DNA from: Burkholderiales bacterium
Lineage (GTDB): Bacteria > Pseudomonadota > Gammaproteobacteria > Burkholderiales > Burkholderiaceae_C
Reading direction: 5' to 3'
Length of the DNA: 64,000 nucleotides
NCBI GenBank assembly: GCA_016223165.1
Contig: JACRPO010000011.1
Coordinates: 58,596-122,595, forward strand
Below are positions 50,932 through 58,894 of this stretch, in pieces. Both the position numbers and the translations under genes were made by a program. Under the pieces are notes generated by a model. The model was not told the DNA's origin. It did not search any database and was given only the letters and a program-made list of their open reading frames with translations. Within the stretch, counting starts at the first letter, position 1; each line of letters opens with the position of its first letter.

Positions 50932-52296
50932 ATGGGAGTCGCCACCGAGCCCCGCCACTTCGCCGCCCACGGCATGCTCTCGCCGGCGGTCGAGACCTTG
51001 TCGCGCGACGAACTGGCCGCGCTGCAGCTCGAGCGCCTGCGGCAGACGCTCGGAAACGCCTGGGCGCATGTGCCCTGGCAACGCCAGCGCCTCGAAGCCG
51101 CCGGGCTGCACCCCGAGGCGCTGCAGCGCCTCGAAGACCTGCAGCGCCTGCCCTTCATGGTCAAGGGCGACCTGCACGAGCACTACCCGTTCGGCCTCTT
51201 CGCGCGCGCACCGGCCGACCTGGCACGGCTGCATGCCTCCTCCGGCACGACCGGCAAGCCCACCGTCGTCGGCTACACACGCGGCGACCTCGAACGCTGG
51301 GCCGAGCTGATGGCGCGCTCGATGGCCGGCGCCGGCGTGCGGCCGGGCGACATCGTGCACAACGCCTATGGCTACGGCCTGTTCACCGGCGGGCTCGGCG
51401 CCCATGCCGGCGCCGAGCGCCTGGGCTGCGTGGTCGTGCCGGTGTCCGGCGGCGGCACCGAGCGCCAGGTGGCCCTGCTCGTGGACTTCGGCGCGCGCGT
51501 GCTGTGCGCAACGCCGTCGTATGCGCTCGCCATCGCCGAGGTCGCCGACAGCATGGGCGTCAACCTGCGCACGAGCCGGCTCGAAGTGGGTCTCTTCGGC
51601 GCCGAGCCCTGGAGCGCGGCGATGCGCCAGCAGATCGAGGCCCGCCTCGGCCTCGTCGCCTACGACGTCTACGGCCTGTCGGAGATCATGGGCCCGGGCG
51701 TGGCCTGCGAATGCGAGTGCCGCGAAGGCCTGCACGGCTGGGAAGACCACTTCCTGTTCGAGCTGATCGACCCCGAGACGGGTGCGCCGGCGCCCGAGGG
51801 CGCGGCCGGCGAGCTCGTCATCACCACGCTCACGAAGGAGGCGCTGCCGATGCTGCGCTACCGCACGCGCGACATCACGCGCCTGACGCGCTCGCGCTGC
51901 GCCTGCGGCCGCACGCACCTGCGCATCCTGCGCGTGGCCGGGCGCAACGACGACATGCTGATCATCCGCGGCGTCAACGTCTACCCGTCGCAGATCGAGG
52001 CGGTGCTGGTCGACCGGCCGCAACTCGCGCCGCACTACCGCCTCGTCGTGCGGCGCGCCGGCGCGCTCGACACGCTGGCCGTCGAGATCGAGGCGCAGCC
52101 GGGCACGGACGCCGCCACCTGGCCGCTGCTGGCGCGCGAAGCGCAGCACCACCTCAAGTCGATGATCGGGCTCAGCGCCGAAGTGGCCGTGCAGGCGCCG
52201 GGCACGCTGCCGCGCTCGCAGGGCAAGGCGGTGCGCGTGCACGACCTGCGCCACGCCGCGGGCGACGCGGCGCCGGCCGCGAAGGGCATGCCATGA
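50932..52296 (+). CDS. padJ: Phenylacetate-CoA ligase family (PaaK/PadJ)
   Basis: 454 residues. The AMP-binding loop is ASSGTTGKPTVVGYT (102-116), and YDVYGLSEIMGPGVACECEC and the C-terminal hinge GRNDDMLIIRGVNVYPSQIE are diagnostic of PaaK-type enzymes. It makes an aryl-acetyl-CoA from ATP, CoA and the acid in the cytosol. Position right after PadBCD makes it the likely PadJ equivalent, perhaps for 4-hydroxyphenylacetate given the HcrCAB genes downstream. Specificity is inferred. Confidence 0.93.
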   Translation: MGVATEPRHFAAHGMLSPAVETLSRDELAALQLERLRQTLGNAWAHVPWQRQRLEAAGLHPEALQRLEDLQRLPFMVKGDLHEHYPFGLFARAPADLARLHASSGTTGKPTVVGYTRGDLERWAELMARSMAGAGVRPGDIVHNAYGYGLFTGGLGAHAGAERLGCVVVPVSGGGTERQVALLVDFGARVLCATPSYALAIAEVADSMGVNLRTSRLEVGLFGAEPWSAAMRQQIEARLGLVAYDVYGLSEIMGPGVACECECREGLHGWEDHFLFELIDPETGAPAPEGAAGELVITTLTKEALPMLRYRTRDITRLTRSRCACGRTHLRILRVAGRNDDMLIIRGVNVYPSQIEAVLVDRPQLAPHYRLVVRRAGALDTLAVEIEAQPGTDAATWPLLAREAQHHLKSMIGLSAEVAVQAPGTLPRSQGKAVRVHDLRHAAGDAAPAAKGMP

Positions 52297-52379
52297 GCCC
52301 GCCCGGCCGCGACGGACTCGAAGGGTCCACTCGCGTGGACGCGGGCGAATTCCGGAGGGCGAAGCCCGAAGGTCGTCCA
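52293..52379 (+). repeat. Stop-to-start bridging repeat, copy 2
   Basis: The element begins at the ligase stop codon with ATGAGCCCGCCCGGCCGC, contains CGAAGGG and ATTCCGGAG, and ends CGAAGGTCGTCCA directly before the hcrC ATG at 52380. It matches the copy at 17555-17614 at both ends but carries about 27 extra bases in the middle. The last bases supply the ribosome site of hcrC. Confidence 0.65.
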
Positions 52380-52850
52380 ATGAGCGAGCACCTGCTGTCG
52401 CTGCAAGTGAACGGCCGCATGCGCGCCGTCGCGGTGCCGGGCGGCGCCCTGCTGCTCGACGTGCTGCGCGAGACGCTGCAGCTCACCGGCACCAAGCAGG
52501 GCTGCGACGGCGGCGAGTGCGGTGCCTGCACGGTGCTCGTCGACGGCGAGCCGCGCCTGGCCTGCATCACGCTCGCGGCCAGTGTCGAGCGGCGGGCGAT
52601 CGAGACGATCGAGTCGCTGGCCCCCGCCGGGCACCTGGCGCCGCTGCAGCGCGCCTTCCACGAGAAGCTCGGCGCGCAATGCGGCTTCTGCACGCCCGGC
52701 ATGGTCATGGCCGCCGAGGCCCTGCTGCGCCGCGAGCCGCACCCGGGCGAGGCGCAGATCCGCGCCGCGCTGGCCGGCAACCTCTGCCGCTGCACCGGCT
52801 ACGTGAAGATCGTCGAGGCGGTGCAGGCCGCCGCGGAGCAACGAACATGA
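52380..52850 (+). CDS. hcrC: 4-hydroxybenzoyl-CoA reductase, [2Fe-2S] gamma subunit
   Basis: 156 residues. Two [2Fe-2S] clusters are visible: the plant-type Cys42, 47, 50, 62 (GCDGGECGACTVLVDG) and the helical Cys101, 104, 136, 138 (CGFCTPGM, CRCTGY). This is the small subunit of the xanthine oxidase family. The start at 52380 follows the bridging repeat. Its stop overlaps the hcrA start (ATGA). Assignment to HcrC rather than another dehydrogenase rests on HcrB at 55456. Confidence 0.93.
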   Translation: MSEHLLSLQVNGRMRAVAVPGGALLLDVLRETLQLTGTKQGCDGGECGACTVLVDGEPRLACITLAASVERRAIETIESLAPAGHLAPLQRAFHEKLGAQCGFCTPGMVMAAEALLRREPHPGEAQIRAALAGNLCRCTGYVKIVEAVQAAAEQRT

Positions 52851-55456
52851 ACGCCCGTCCTGCACTGCACGAAGCCCCGCCGCACAAGGCCGCACCGCAT
52901 GAAGCCGCGCCGCCGCAGCACTCGGTGGGCGTGCGCCAGCCGCTGCTCGACGGCCTCGAGAAGGTGAGCGGGCGCGCCCGTTACACCGCCGACCTGCCGT
53001 TCGCGAACGCGCTCGTCGGCCGCATCGCGCGCAGCCCGGTGGCGCACGGGCTCATCCGCCGCATCGATGCGTCGGCCGCGCTGGCGCTGCCGGGCGTGCG
53101 CGCGGTGGTCACCGGCGAGGACTTCTCCGCCCCCTACGGCGTCATTCCGATCGCGCAGAACGAGTGGCCGCTGGCGCGGGGGCGCGTGCGCTACCGTGGC
53201 GAGCCGCTCTTCGCCGTCGCCGCCGACGACGAAGCCGCGGCCGCCGCCGCGCTGGCCGCGGTGCGCTTCGAGATCGAGCCGCTGCCGGCCCACTTCGACA
53301 CCGACGCCGCGCGCGCCCCCGGCGCCGTGCTGCTGCACGAAGACAAGCCCGGCAACCTCGAGCGCTCGGTCGAGCAGGACTTCGGCGACGTCGAGGCCGG
53401 CTTCGCCGCCGCCGACCTCGTGCTCGAGCGGCGCTTCGACTGTGCCGAGGTCGCGCACGGGCAGATCGAGCTCAACGCCACCGTCGCGCAGTGGGACGCG
53501 GAAAGCGGCCGCCTCACCGTGCACTCGGTGACGCAGGTGCCGTACTACCTGCACCTGACGCTGGCGCGCACGCTCGGCCTGGACACCGCCGCCGTGCGCG
53601 TGATCAAGCCCTTCGTCGGCGGCGGCTTCGGGCACCGTGTCGAGCCGCTGAATTTCGAGATGGTGACGGCAGCGCTGGCGCGCGCCGCCGGCGGCACGGT
53701 GAAGCTCGAGCTGACGCGCGAGGAGGCCTTCCTCACGCACCGCGGCCGGCCGGCCTCGGCGATCCGGCTCAAGCTCGGCTTCAAGCGCACGGGCGAGATC
53801 ACCGCCGTCGATGCCGAGGTCGTGCAGCGCGGCGGCGCCTATGCCGGCTACGGCCTCGTGACGATCCTCTACGCCGGCGCGCTGCTGCACGCGCTCTATC
53901 GCGTCGGCGCGGTGCGCTACCGCGGCTGGCGCGTCTACGTCAACCTGCCGCCCTGCGGCGCGATGCGCGGCCACGGCGCGGTGAACGTGCGCTTCGCCTT
54001 CGAGTCGCTGCTCGACGAGGCGGCCGAGCGGCTGGCGCTGGACCCGTTTGCGCTCAGGCGCGCCAACCTGATCACGCCGCCGCATCGCACGCTCAACGAG
54101 CTGCAGGTCAACAGCTACGGCCTGCCGCAGTGCATGCAGGCCGTGGAGCGGGCAAGCGGCTGGAAGGCGTGGCGGGAACGGCGCGCAGAGCAAGCACAGC
54201 GTGCAAAGGGCGATCTGCACGAACCGCGCGCCGCGGCCGCCGCCGCCATCGACTCCGGCCCGCTGCGCCGCGGCTTCGGCATGGCCTGCTCGCACTATGT
54301 CTCGGGCTCGGCCAAGCCGGTGCACTGGAGCGGCGAGCCGCATGCGGTGGTGAACCTCAAGCTCGACTTCGACGGCAGCATCACCTTGCTCACCGGTGCC
54401 GCCGACATCGGCCAGGGGTCGTCGACGCTGCTGGCGCAGGTGGCGGCCGAGGTGCTGCTGCTGCCGCTGGCGCGCATCCGCGTCGTCGCCGGCGACAGCG
54501 CGCTCACGCCCAAGGACAACGGCTCGTACTCGTCGCGCGTGTCGTTCATGGTCGGCAATGCGGCGATGCGCGCCGCCGAGGCGCTGAAGGGCCTGCTCGT
54601 CGAGGCGGCGGCGCGCCGGCTGGGCTGCGCCGCCGAGGACATCGAATGGCTCGGCGAGCGCTGCGTGGTCACCGGCAGCGCCGACAGCTCCGGCAACTCC
54701 GGCAGCGAGCGCGCGCTCGACTTCGCGCAGGTCGTGCAGGCGGCGCTCGCCGATGGCGGCACGCTCACCGCCCGCGGCAGCTGGTCGACGCCGCCCGAAA
54801 CCCAGGGTGGCCGCTTCCGCGGCGCCGCGGTCGGCTCGGCCGCGGCCTTCTCGTACGCGGCCCAGGTGGTCGAGGTCGAGGTCGACGAGGGCACGGGCGA
54901 AGTGCGGGTGCTGCACTGCTGGGCCGCGCACGATTGCGGCCGTGCCATCAACCCGCTCGCCGTCGAGGGCCAGGTGCAAGGCGCCGTGTGGATGGGGCTC
55001 GGCCAGGCGCTGTCCGAGGAGACGCAGTACCACGAGGGGCTGCCGCTGCGTGCCAACTTCCTCGACTACCGGATGCCGACCGCGGTCGATTCGCCGCCGA
55101 TCGACGTGACGCTGGTCGAGAGCATCGACCCGCTCGGCCCCTTCGGCGCCAAGGAGGCGAGCGAAGGCGGCCTGCACAGCGTGCCGCCGGCGCTGGCCGC
55201 GGCCATCCACGACGCGACCGGCCTGCGCATCACGACGCTGCCGATCACCCCCGACCGGCTGCTCGAGGCGCTGCAGCAGCGGCGGCGCGAAGCCCGGCTG
55301 GCCGCGGCGCGCCGCGGCCGCTCGGGGGGCGCGGGCGATGCCGCGGCGGCGGCCGGCGCCGCCGTCGACGCCGGCGCCGGCCATGACGCCACCACCACGA
55401 AGGCCGCGACGGCCGCCACCACCGTCGCCGCCACACCAACCCGGGAGCCGATCTGA
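52847..55456 (+). CDS. hcrA: 4-hydroxybenzoyl-CoA reductase, molybdenum alpha subunit
   Basis: 869 residues, about 100 longer than Thauera HcrA. Xanthine-oxidase-family landmarks are the moco loops GGGFGHRVEP, GAADIGQGSSTLLAQ and GPFGAKEASEGG, the last with the catalytic glutamate. It would remove the ring hydroxyl from 4-hydroxybenzoyl-CoA, giving benzoyl-CoA. The extra length comes from a short His/Pro leader, a small insert near 445-460 and a Gly/Ala/Thr-rich tail after residue 820. The stop overlaps the hcrB ATG. Confidence 0.92.
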   Translation: MNARPALHEAPPHKAAPHEAAPPQHSVGVRQPLLDGLEKVSGRARYTADLPFANALVGRIARSPVAHGLIRRIDASAALALPGVRAVVTGEDFSAPYGVIPIAQNEWPLARGRVRYRGEPLFAVAADDEAAAAAALAAVRFEIEPLPAHFDTDAARAPGAVLLHEDKPGNLERSVEQDFGDVEAGFAAADLVLERRFDCAEVAHGQIELNATVAQWDAESGRLTVHSVTQVPYYLHLTLARTLGLDTAAVRVIKPFVGGGFGHRVEPLNFEMVTAALARAAGGTVKLELTREEAFLTHRGRPASAIRLKLGFKRTGEITAVDAEVVQRGGAYAGYGLVTILYAGALLHALYRVGAVRYRGWRVYVNLPPCGAMRGHGAVNVRFAFESLLDEAAERLALDPFALRRANLITPPHRTLNELQVNSYGLPQCMQAVERASGWKAWRERRAEQAQRAKGDLHEPRAAAAAAIDSGPLRRGFGMACSHYVSGSAKPVHWSGEPHAVVNLKLDFDGSITLLTGAADIGQGSSTLLAQVAAEVLLLPLARIRVVAGDSALTPKDNGSYSSRVSFMVGNAAMRAAEALKGLLVEAAARRLGCAAEDIEWLGERCVVTGSADSSGNSGSERALDFAQVVQAALADGGTLTARGSWSTPPETQGGRFRGAAVGSAAAFSYAAQVVEVEVDEGTGEVRVLHCWAAHDCGRAINPLAVEGQVQGAVWMGLGQALSEETQYHEGLPLRANFLDYRMPTAVDSPPIDVTLVESIDPLGPFGAKEASEGGLHSVPPALAAAIHDATGLRITTLPITPDRLLEALQQRRREARLAAARRGRSGGAGDAAAAAGAAVDAGAGHDATTTKAATAATTVAATPTREPI

Positions 55457-56577
55457 TGCGCAGCGCTGGCGATTTCGACGTCCTCCGCCCGGCCACGCTG
55501 GCCGACGCGGCGGTCCTGCTGCTGCGTCCGGGCGCGATGCCGCTCGCCGGTGGCACCGACCTGATGCCCAACCTGCGGCGCGGGCTGCACGCGGCGCGCT
55601 GGATCGTCGACCTCGGCGGCGTGGCGGAGTTCGGCCGCATCGAGCGCGACGCGGCGGGCTGGTCGCTCGGTGCCGGCGTCACGCTGGCGCGGCTCGAGCG
55701 GCACGCCGAGCTCGCGCGCGAGTTGCGGGCGCTGGTGCAGGCCGCCGGCGCCGTCGCCGGCCCCGGCCACCGAACCGTGGCCACGCTCGGCGGCAACCTC
55801 TGCCAGGACACGCGCTGCATCCACTACAACCAGAGCGCCTGGTGGCGCGAGGCCAACGGCTTCTGCCTCAAGCACGGCGGCGACACCTGCCATGTCGCGC
55901 CGCAGGGGCAGCGCTGCCACGCCGCCTACGAGGGCGACCTCGCGGCGCCGTTGCTCGCCTACGGCGCCGAGGTGGAGATCGTCGGCGCGCTCACGCCGCG
56001 CCGGCGCGTGCCGCTCGCTGCGCTCTACCGCGACGACGGCGCGGCGCACCTGAGCCTCGCCGAGGGCGAGTTGCTCGCCGCCGTGCACGTGCCGCACGTG
56101 GCACCGGGCACGGCGAGCGCCTATCACAAGGCGAGGGTGCGCATGGCGATGGACTTCCCGCTCGCCGGCGTCGCGGTGGCCCTGCGCGTGGACGCCCGGG
56201 GCTGCCTGGCGGCGCTGAGCGTGGGCATCAGCGGCACGAACTCGCACCCGCTGCGGCTGGCGGGCACCGAGGACCTGCTCGAGCGACCGGTGGACGATGC
56301 GGCGCTGCACGCCCTCGGCCGCCTCGTGGCCAGGCAGGTGACGCCGATGCGCAGCACGGTCACGGCGTCGAACCACCGGCGCCTCGCAGCGGTGGCGGCG
56401 GCCGAGCGGTTGCTGGGCGAGCTGGCCGGTCTCGCCGCCCTTGCCCCAGGCGTGGCGAGCGCCAGGGCGGCCGCGCGGGATCACGCGCCGGCTCACGCAC
56501 TGGATCACTCACCGGATCACGCGCCGGCGCCCGAACCCACGCGGCGGCCCGCGGCCGCGAACGACGAGCGGACATGA
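55456..56577 (+). CDS. hcrB: 4-hydroxybenzoyl-CoA reductase, FAD and [4Fe-4S] beta subunit
   Basis: 373 residues. FAD-binding motifs are AGGTDLMPNLRRG (31-43) and ATLGGNLCQDTRC (109-121). Between 116 and 154 lies an insertion with Cys121, Cys137, Cys145 and Cys154; this spacing equals that of the four cysteines (122, 138, 146, 155) that hold the extra [4Fe-4S] cluster unique to HcrB. This is the best evidence that the complex is the inverse-electron-flow reductase and not a generic dehydrogenase. The last 45 residues are a DHAPAHALDHSPDHAP repeat tail. Confidence 0.95.
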   Translation: MRSAGDFDVLRPATLADAAVLLLRPGAMPLAGGTDLMPNLRRGLHAARWIVDLGGVAEFGRIERDAAGWSLGAGVTLARLERHAELARELRALVQAAGAVAGPGHRTVATLGGNLCQDTRCIHYNQSAWWREANGFCLKHGGDTCHVAPQGQRCHAAYEGDLAAPLLAYGAEVEIVGALTPRRRVPLAALYRDDGAAHLSLAEGELLAAVHVPHVAPGTASAYHKARVRMAMDFPLAGVAVALRVDARGCLAALSVGISGTNSHPLRLAGTEDLLERPVDDAALHALGRLVARQVTPMRSTVTASNHRRLAAVAAAERLLGELAGLAALAPGVASARAAARDHAPAHALDHSPDHAPAPEPTRRPAAANDERT

Positions 56578-56612
56578 AGGGCATTGAGGGCATGGAGGGC
56601 ACGAAGCCATGA
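56574..56612 (+). other. 12-codon mini-ORF bridging hcrB and the ligase gene
   Basis: ATG at 56574 overlaps the hcrB stop and the frame MKGIEGMEGTKP ends at a TGA that overlaps the ligase ATG at 56609. It could pass ribosomes from hcrB to the ligase gene. It may equally be a chance product of the GGGCAT repeat units in it. Confidence 0.35.
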
Positions 56613-58555
56613 ACGGCGCCGCCTGGCTGCTCGAGAGCCGTCCGGGCCGCGACGATGCACACATCGCGCTCGTCTGCCGCGCCGGCGGCGCGGGCACCGA
56701 TGCAGATGCCGTTGCAGGTGCCGAGGCCGGCGCCGGTGCCCTCGATCACCTCAGCTACGGCGAGTTGCGCGAGCGCGTCGCGCGCGCCGGCGCGGCCTGG
56801 CGCGCGCGCGGCCTCGCACCGGGCGAGCCGGTGGCCGTCAAGCTGCCCGACGGCATCGAGTGGGTGGTGGCCTGGCTCGGCGTGCTGTGGGCCGGCGGCG
56901 TGGCCGTCGGCGTGAACCCGCGCGTGCCGGCCGCCGAGTGGCAGGCGATGCTCGACGAGGCGCGGTTTGCCTTCGTCGTCGTCGAGAGCCTCGGCCAGGA
57001 CGCGGGCACGAGCACGAGCACGAACATGGGCGCGAGCACGAGCCATGGCCCGGGCACGCGCACGGGCATGGGCGCGACCGCAGGGGCGGCCGCGGACGAG
57101 GTGCGGCCGGCATCGCCGCCGCGGCTCGTGACGCTCGCCGAGGCCCGCGCCGCGTGGCGGGCCGCAACGCCCTGCGCCGCGGTGGCGCGCGACGACGAGG
57201 CGCCGGCCTTCTGGGTGCACTCGTCGGGCAGCTCGGGGCGCCCGAAGGCGGTGGTGCATGCACAGCGCACGCTGCGCTCGATCGCCATGGTTTCCACGCA
57301 GAGGCTCGGCATCGTGCCCGCCGACCGGCTGTTCGGCAGCTCGCGCCTGTTCTTCACCTACCCGCTGGTCAACGTGCTGCTCGCCGGCCTCGCCACCGGG
57401 TGCACGGTGCTGCTCGACCCCGCCTGGCCGAACGCCGCGGCGCTGGCGGCCGCGGTGCGGCGGCTGTCGCCGACGGTGCTCTTCAGCGTGCCATCGCTTT
57501 ACCGCGACCTGATGCGCGAGGGCCATGCCGCGGCGCTGCGCGAGGCCGGGCTGCGCCTGTGCGTGAGCGCCGGCGAACCGCTGCCCGCGCGCCTCGGCCG
57601 GCGCTGGCGCGAAGCGAGCGGGCTGCCGATCGTGAACGGCTACGGCACCTCGGAGACGCTGGTGCTGGTGCTGACGAGCGCGGCACCCGCCCTGGCCGCG
57701 GGCAAGGCCCGGGTCGGCGAGCCGGACGCACCCGACGAACCATGTGAACCCGGCGCACCCGGCGCACTCGGCAAGGGCGCAGGGCACGAAGGGGACCAGG
57801 ACGGCCGAGAACGCGAAGAGGCCGACGAGGGCCAGGAGGACGCGCTCGCACCATCGCCCGGCGTCGAGGTGCGCCCGCTCGATGCCGCGGCCGCCGCCGC
57901 AGGCGAGCCGACACGCCTCGAGCTGCGCACGCCGACGCTCGCGCTCGGCTACCACGACCGCCCCGCGGCGGCGGCGGCGAGCTTCACCGCCGAGGGCGCG
58001 TTCTGCCCCGCCGACCTGTTCGTGCCCGCCGGGGCGGGGTGCTGGCGCTTCGCCGGCCGCGAGGACTCGCTGGTCAAGCTGCGCGGGCGCTGGGTCGACC
58101 TCGTGGCGCTCGAGCAGCAGTTGTCGAGCGAGGTCGGCGAACTCCGCGAGGCCGCTGCCGCGCGCGTGGCCGACGCCGACGGGCTGGAGGCCGTGGCACT
58201 GTTCTTCGTCGCCGACGACCCGGCGCGCGCGCAGGCCAGGCTCGCCGAGCGCGTCGCCATGCTGCCGCCGCACCAGCGGCCCGCCTCGCTGCACGCGCTG
58301 CCCGCCTTGCCGCGCACCGGTACCGGCAAGCTGCTGCGACGCGAGCTCGCGGCACGCGCCGCGGCCGAGCTCGCCGCCTCCGCCGCCTGCGCCGCCTGCG
58401 CCCCCTGCGCTCCCTTCACCCCCGCCGCGACGTTCGCCGCCCCTGCGCCAGGCACGCCATGCGAGCCCTGCGCCCCATGCGAGGCATGCGCCTCGGATGC
58501 CTCGGGCGCCGCGCGCACGCAGTGGGCCACGGCAGCGAGCACACGGACGCCATGA
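56609..58555 (+). CDS. Benzoate/4-hydroxybenzoate-CoA ligase-like AMP-forming enzyme
   Basis: 648 residues. The P-loop VHSSGSSGRPKAVVHAQ (about 200-216), the NGYGTSETLVL motif and the C-terminal lysine region LPRTGTGKLLRREL identify an ANL-family ligase of the benzoate-CoA ligase group. Three low-complexity stretches are inserted: about 131-157 (Thr/Ser/Gly repeats), about 374-418 (charged) and the Cys/Ala/Pro-rich tail after 590. It follows hcrCAB and may activate 4-hydroxybenzoate. Inserts make the exact substrate uncertain, though the core motifs are intact. Confidence 0.85.
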   Translation: MNGAAWLLESRPGRDDAHIALVCRAGGAGTDADAVAGAEAGAGALDHLSYGELRERVARAGAAWRARGLAPGEPVAVKLPDGIEWVVAWLGVLWAGGVAVGVNPRVPAAEWQAMLDEARFAFVVVESLGQDAGTSTSTNMGASTSHGPGTRTGMGATAGAAADEVRPASPPRLVTLAEARAAWRAATPCAAVARDDEAPAFWVHSSGSSGRPKAVVHAQRTLRSIAMVSTQRLGIVPADRLFGSSRLFFTYPLVNVLLAGLATGCTVLLDPAWPNAAALAAAVRRLSPTVLFSVPSLYRDLMREGHAAALREAGLRLCVSAGEPLPARLGRRWREASGLPIVNGYGTSETLVLVLTSAAPALAAGKARVGEPDAPDEPCEPGAPGALGKGAGHEGDQDGREREEADEGQEDALAPSPGVEVRPLDAAAAAAGEPTRLELRTPTLALGYHDRPAAAAASFTAEGAFCPADLFVPAGAGCWRFAGREDSLVKLRGRWVDLVALEQQLSSEVGELREAAAARVADADGLEAVALFFVADDPARAQARLAERVAMLPPHQRPASLHALPALPRTGTGKLLRRELAARAAAELAASAACAACAPCAPFTPAATFAAPAPGTPCEPCAPCEACASDASGAARTQWATAASTRTP

Positions 58556-58842
58556 ACGCGCGCGACCCGTGGCTGGCCAAGGTGTGGAGCGCGCCCGACG
58601 GCGTGCACATCGACGTGCGCGGCCTCGCGGCGCCGCAGCCGCTGACGCAGATCCTGCGCCTCGTGATCGAGGTCCACCAGGGATCATTGGCCAGTACGGC
58701 AAGCACGGCCAGCGCGATCATCGTGCACCACGACCGCGACCCGGTCCACCTGTACCCCGAGCTGCTGCAACTCGGGTGGTGGGCCGAGCGCATCGATGGC
58801 GAGCCGGGCGAGGTGCGCCTCAGGCTCGCCCCGGTGGCCTAG
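58552..58842 (+). CDS. DUF2249 (TusA-like) protein
   Basis: 96 residues. A small alpha/beta fold with the DUF2249 segments IDVRGLAAPQPLTQILRLV and HLYPELLQLGWWAERI. These proteins are often encoded beside denitrification and hemerythrin genes, as here, but have no settled function. The start overlaps the ligase stop (ATGA). It marks the switch from aromatic to nitrogen-oxide genes within the same gene string. Confidence 0.82.
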   Translation: MNARDPWLAKVWSAPDGVHIDVRGLAAPQPLTQILRLVIEVHQGSLASTASTASAIIVHHDRDPVHLYPELLQLGWWAERIDGEPGEVRLRLAPVA

Positions 58843-58894
58843 CCGGCTCATGCGGCCGCCATCGGCTCGAGCACCTCACCGCCGGTCGATCACC

